The notes beneath the pieces were generated by a model that saw nothing but the letters and a program-made list of their open reading frames with translations, did no database searches and was not told the origin of the DNA. Source: Candidatus Atribacteria bacterium UBA6251 (lineage in GTDB: Bacteria; Atribacterota; Phoenicimicrobiia; Phoenicimicrobiales; Phoenicimicrobiaceae). Taken from it: DNA of 18,565 nucleotides. The stretch is from NCBI GenBank assembly GCA_002441285.1, contig DJVR01000052.1, positions 44,131 to 62,695 of the forward strand. The letters run 5' to 3'. Both the position numbers and the translations under genes were made by a program. This document shows positions 15,802 through 18,565 of this stretch, one piece after another. How positions within the stretch are numbered: the stretch's first letter is position 1; each line of letters starts with the position of its first letter.

Positions 15802-16722
15802 TTATTTTTTACTATTTTTTTTAGTTATTTTATTGACTGTTTTTCCAGTTCTAATTTTAAAAATACTGTTCCATTCTATTAACAAAGGGCTGGCCAGGAA
15901 AATAGATGAATAAGTTCCTGCAATCATTCCAACAAACAGAGCTAAAGCAAAATCTGAAAGGATGTTGCCCCCTAGAAAATATAGTGCTAAAATAGGAAGG
16001 ATAGTAGTTAAAGAAGTATTTATTGTTCTGGAAAGAGATTGATTAATGCTCAAATTGATTAAATTCTCAAAACTATCCCTGGTTTTAAGCTTTATATTTT
16101 CTCTAAGTCTATCCAAAACTATAATACTATTATTTAAGGAGTAACCCACTATAGTCAGAACAGCTGCAATAATGGAAACAGTTATCTCCTTCTGTAATAA
16201 AGAGAATAGACCAAGTACGATCAAACAATCGTGAAAAAGAGCTAAAATCGATACTATGGAATATTTAAATTCAAATCTAACTGTAATATAAAGAATAATA
16301 CCCAAAAAAGCAATTAGTAAGGCATAAATTGCCATCTTCTTCAGACTTTCACCAATAACTGGACCTACTGTTTCTTCCCTTAATACTTCCAAATCTGCTA
16401 CCTTGGACCGGAAAGAAGCCAATATTCCCCTGATGGATTCTTGATCAACCTTCTCCATTCTAATGACAAATTCATTTTCCCCCAGATGTTGTATGGTACT
16501 TCCTCCTAGATTAAAATCAGCTAAAACATTTCTTACTACCTCGGTAGAAACTGATTCAGTAAACTTAATTTGTAGTAAAGTACCACCAGCAAAATCGATA
16601 CCAAAATTAAAACCTTGAAAAAGTATAGAGATTAATCCGATCAAAATCAAAAAAGCCGCTATGATAAAGAATAACTTTCTATTTTTTACAAAATCAAAAT
16701 TTTTTCCTTTAAATAAATTCAT
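15802..16722 (-). CDS. secF: Protein-export membrane protein SecF
   Basis: With SecD it forms a proton-driven accessory that pulls preproteins out of SecYEG on the outer face. The 306 residues show TM1 (about 17-37), the periplasmic start GIDFAGGT (41-48), GPVIGESLKK (120-129), and five further helices at about 130-275. ALFHDCLIVLG (161-171) and SRTINTSLTT (231-240, with the family-conserved R232) are present. The TM4 motif reads GYSLNNSIIVLDR (193-205), whereas most SecF proteins have Asn-Asp-Thr/Ser: the intramembrane Asp is Asn198 here, encoded AAT. The C-terminus is Lys-rich. It follows secD by 24 bp with a strong GGGGAGGAG site. This is not a frameshift, as the flanking motifs stay in frame. 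Confidence 0.97.
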   Translation of the reverse strand: MNLFKGKNFDFVKNRKLFFIIAAFLILIGLISILFQGFNFGIDFAGGTLLQIKFTESVSTEVVRNVLADFNLGGSTIQHLGENEFVIRMEKVDQESIRGILASFRSKVADLEVLREETVGPVIGESLKKMAIYALLIAFLGIILYITVRFEFKYSIVSILALFHDCLIVLGLFSLLQKEITVSIIAAVLTIVGYSLNNSIIVLDRLRENIKLKTRDSFENLINLSINQSLSRTINTSLTTILPILALYFLGGNILSDFALALFVGMIAGTYSSIFLASPLLIEWNSIFKIRTGKTVNKITKKNSKK

Positions 16723-16746
16723 CTGATACTCCTCCCCCTGTTTCCT

Positions 16747-17937
16747 CTATATTAATACTTTTGGGTTAAATTTCTTACCTACCAATTCAAGAATTACTTT
16801 AGTAACCACAATTGCAGTAAACATACTAGCCAATATTCCGATACTTAAAGTAACTGCAAATCCCTTAATTGCACCTGTTCCAAAATAAAATAAAGCTACA
16901 GCAGCAATTAAAGTGGTAACATTGGCATCGAATATTGCCCGGAAGGCTTTACTAAAACCAGCGTCAATAGAGGCCCGAAAAGTTTTTTCTAGTCTTAATT
17001 CTTCTTTAATCCTTTCAAAGATTATAATATTTGCATCTACTGCCATCCCGATAGTTAAAATTATTCCAGCTATTCCAGGAAGAGTTAAAGTAGCTTTTAA
17101 GCCTGCCAGTGCACCAATTATAAGTAGCATACACATCAGTAAAGCAAAGTCAGCAATTAATCCAAAGCCTTTATAATAAATTAACATAAATATTAAAATC
17201 AAGATTAAACCTAATACTCCCGCCTTAATGCCTTTGGAAATTGAATCCTTCCCTAGGGTAGGTCCTACCGATCTATTCTCCAGTACCTCTACTTTAACTG
17301 GTAAGGCACCAGATCTGAGTAGCAAGGCTAAATGTTTTGCACTATCTACAGTAAAATTTCCAGTAATCTGGGCTTTACCACTTAATATCGGTTCCTGCAC
17401 TACCGGAGAAGAAATTTCTTTCCCGTCAAGAGTAATAGCTAAAATATTGCCTACATTAGCAGTAGTAGCTTGGGCAAATTCCTTGGCTCCCTCACTGTCA
17501 AATTCAATCAAAACAATTGGACGACCGAATTGATCGAAACTTGCTTTAGCGCTAGTTAGATGAGCACCAGTTAACTCAGTTTCACCCTGGCTATTTTTAA
17601 ACTCCAAAAGAGCAGTCTGCCCAATTATTTGTACCGCTAATTCCGGATCTTCTATCCCAGGCAATTGAACCAAAATTCTTTTACTTCCATCTCTCTGGAT
17701 TAATGGCTCAGAAACTCCCAACTGATCAACTCTATTTCTAATAATTTCTAAAACTCTATTTACTGCGTCATTATCTACTGGGGCATTAGGGCTATCAATA
17801 CACTCTAAAATTATATGAGAACCACCCTTTAAATCTAATCCCAACTTTATCTTCTCACCAAGAGGAAATGATAAGATAAGGGCAATTAGAATTGCAACCA
17901 GAATACTTATTACTTTTAAAATCCTGACCGAATTCAT
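16747..17937 (-). CDS. secD: Protein translocase subunit SecD
   Basis: Partner of SecF. TM1 is at about 7-25, then GLDLKGGSH (33-41) and the large extracytoplasmic region with the P1 head (about 55-215), including LEIIRNRVDQLGVSEP (63-78) and VQLPGIEDP (90-98). VGPTLGKDSI (224-233) leads into five helices. GMAVDANIIIFERIKEE (297-313) holds D301, at the family's conserved intramembrane Asp. At 396 residues it is shorter than proteobacterial SecD (about 600) and typical of Firmicutes and thermophiles. The start is an ATG with GAGAGGAG close by, about 50 nt downstream of a near-perfect promoter. No arrest-peptide-like leader was found in the 252-bp gap to yajC. Confidence 0.97.
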   Translation of the reverse strand: MNSVRILKVISILVAILIALILSFPLGEKIKLGLDLKGGSHIILECIDSPNAPVDNDAVNRVLEIIRNRVDQLGVSEPLIQRDGSKRILVQLPGIEDPELAVQIIGQTALLEFKNSQGETELTGAHLTSAKASFDQFGRPIVLIEFDSEGAKEFAQATTANVGNILAITLDGKEISSPVVQEPILSGKAQITGNFTVDSAKHLALLLRSGALPVKVEVLENRSVGPTLGKDSISKGIKAGVLGLILILIFMLIYYKGFGLIADFALLMCMLLIIGALAGLKATLTLPGIAGIILTIGMAVDANIIIFERIKEELRLEKTFRASIDAGFSKAFRAIFDANVTTLIAAVALFYFGTGAIKGFAVTLSIGILASMFTAIVVTKVILELVGKKFNPKVLI

Positions 17938-17984
17938 AGAATACTCCTCTCTTTCTTTTACCCTATTTTTAGTTTAACTGAATA

Positions 17985-18014
17985 ATTATAATATTTTGTT
18001 GTTTTTCTTGTCAA
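17985..18014 (-). promoter_or_regulatory. Consensus sigma-70 promoter for secD-secF
   Basis: On the minus strand TTGACA (18014-18009) and TATAAT (17990-17985) are separated by 18 bp, a full match at both hexamers. Transcription should start near 17978, leaving about 40 nt of leader. The strength implied is high for a gene set usually read from yajC. Confidence 0.7.
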
Positions 18015-18094
18015 CGATAGACCCATCCTGCATTAGAGAATATCTTTGGATTAAAACATAACGAGTTTTAATTAAAAGCAAAAATCAAACAATA

Positions 18095-18125
18095 TAGGCA
18101 GGCATATAGATTGAATACCTGCCTA
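18095..18125 (-). terminator. Hairpin after yajC, possible terminator or attenuator
   Basis: A GC-rich 8-bp stem (TAGGCAGG with CCTGCCTA) encloses 15 bases, about 65 bases after the yajC stop. On the minus strand it is followed by TATTGTTTGATTTTTGC, T-rich but not an uninterrupted run. It stands out from the AT-rich gap and separates yajC from the secD promoter. A perfect 12-bp AT palindrome (TTTTAATTAAAA, 18066-18077) lies just beyond. Confidence 0.4.
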
Positions 18126-18189
18126 CATATACCCAAAATTATATTTTATTTTGTTCTAAATCTATGTCTTTTTTACTTATTTTAGCCTA

Positions 18190-18453
18190 TTATTCTTTTT
18201 CTCTCTTAACCCCTATTGCACTACGGGTGGTATTTATCATTACATCTTTGGCAATTTCTAAAGTCAGGGTATCACCTTTAATATCTCTTACTATGCCATA
18301 GACCCCACCAATAGTAATCACCTTATCACCTTTTTGTAGACTATCCAGCATTAGTTTATGTTGTTTCTGTTTTTGCTGTTGAGGTCGAATCAGTATAAAA
18401 TAAAAAATAGCAAATATAATTATTAAAGGTAAAAATTGTTGCAAAGCTTCCAT
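18190..18453 (-). CDS. yajC: Sec translocase accessory subunit YajC
   Basis: A small single-span membrane protein that associates with SecDF in the holotranslocon. The 87 residues show one N-terminal helix (about 6-22: FLPLIIIFAIFYFILI) directly followed by the signature RPQQQKQKQH (23-32), and a cytoplasmic beta domain KGDKVITIGGVYGIVRDIKG (41-60). The length is normal. The ATG lies about 14 bases from AGAAAGG, a moderate site. It has its own promoter upstream and is separated from secD by 252 bp holding a hairpin and a second promoter, so the two transcripts may be partly independent. Confidence 0.96.
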   Translation of the reverse strand: MEALQQFLPLIIIFAIFYFILIRPQQQKQKQHKLMLDSLQKGDKVITIGGVYGIVRDIKGDTLTLEIAKDVMINTTRSAIGVKREKE

Positions 18454-18498
18454 TTTTATTTATCACGCCTTTCTATTTTATTTTAAAACATCGCTTAA

Positions 18499-18527
18499 AT
18501 TATACACAATCTAATGTTATTTGGCAA
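18499..18527 (-). promoter_or_regulatory. Sigma-70-type promoter for yajC
   Basis: On the minus strand TTGCCA (18527-18522), a 17-bp spacer, then TATAAT (18504-18499). The predicted start is near 18492, about 40 nt before the yajC ATG. No coding sequence is seen from here to the window end at 18565. Confidence 0.65.
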
Positions 18528-18565
18528 ATTATTTTTGTCCATTTGTTATTTAAGAATTAAAAGTG

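Noticed and set aside
17970..18031. 15-codon frame before secD as a secretion-monitor arrest peptide
   Set aside because: It overlaps the secD promoter, so it would lie upstream of the main transcript start, and it has no hydrophobic signal segment or ribosome site.

Overview
The window is a compact, AT-rich bacterial chromosome segment in which every supported gene lies on the minus strand, so transcription runs from high to low coordinates. The gene order is Firmicutes/Clostridia-like: yajC-secD-secF, then recJ-apt-rel-dtd-MBL hydrolase, then comFC-hpf-secA. The low GC, the TTG and GTG starts, the archaeal/thermophile-type S-adenosylhomocysteinase and several extra genes within these blocks fit either an anaerobic clostridial lineage or a deep-branching anaerobic phylum that shares this synteny, such as Atribacterota. 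The sequence alone does not decide between them. No mobile element, tRNA, rRNA or CRISPR array was seen.

Layout in the direction of transcription. (1) 18565-15549: yajC with a consensus promoter, secD with its own consensus promoter (TTGACA, 18 bp, TATAAT), secF and a small DUF2905 membrane protein; this is the Sec-accessory export block. (2) 15473-8756: recJ, apt (overlapping the recJ end), the bifunctional (p)ppGpp enzyme Rel, dtd, a glycerophosphodiester phosphodiesterase with an internal insertion, and a glyoxalase-II-like hydrolase; this block combines repair, purine salvage, stringent response and tRNA proofreading. (3) 8685-7337: ahcY (S-adenosylhomocysteinase) with its own promoter. 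(4) 7279-4910: comFC, a 224-nt GC-rich structured RNA closed by a perfect 12-bp stem (very likely the raiA-motif RNA), the long-form hibernation factor gene hpf, and an uncharacterised conserved two-domain protein. (5) 4776-2765: a 29-codon hydrophobic peptide gene with a strong Shine-Dalgarno, a seven-helix-like membrane HD-GYP protein (cyclic-di-GMP phosphodiesterase family) and a DUF5317 membrane protein. (6) 2512-1: secA, cut by the window edge inside its C-terminal zinc-binding tail.

Two themes run through the window. One is protein export: SecA, the motor, at one end and YajC-SecD-SecF, the proton-driven accessory complex, at the other. The other is growth and stress control: Rel makes and degrades (p)ppGpp, HPF dimerises idle ribosomes, the raiA-like RNA lies directly upstream of hpf, and the HD-GYP protein probably degrades cyclic di-GMP.

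The least explained material is the raiA-like RNA, the 29-residue peptide with its leader hairpin, the 233-residue protein after hpf, the insertion in the phosphodiesterase, and a SecF that lacks the usually conserved membrane aspartate.
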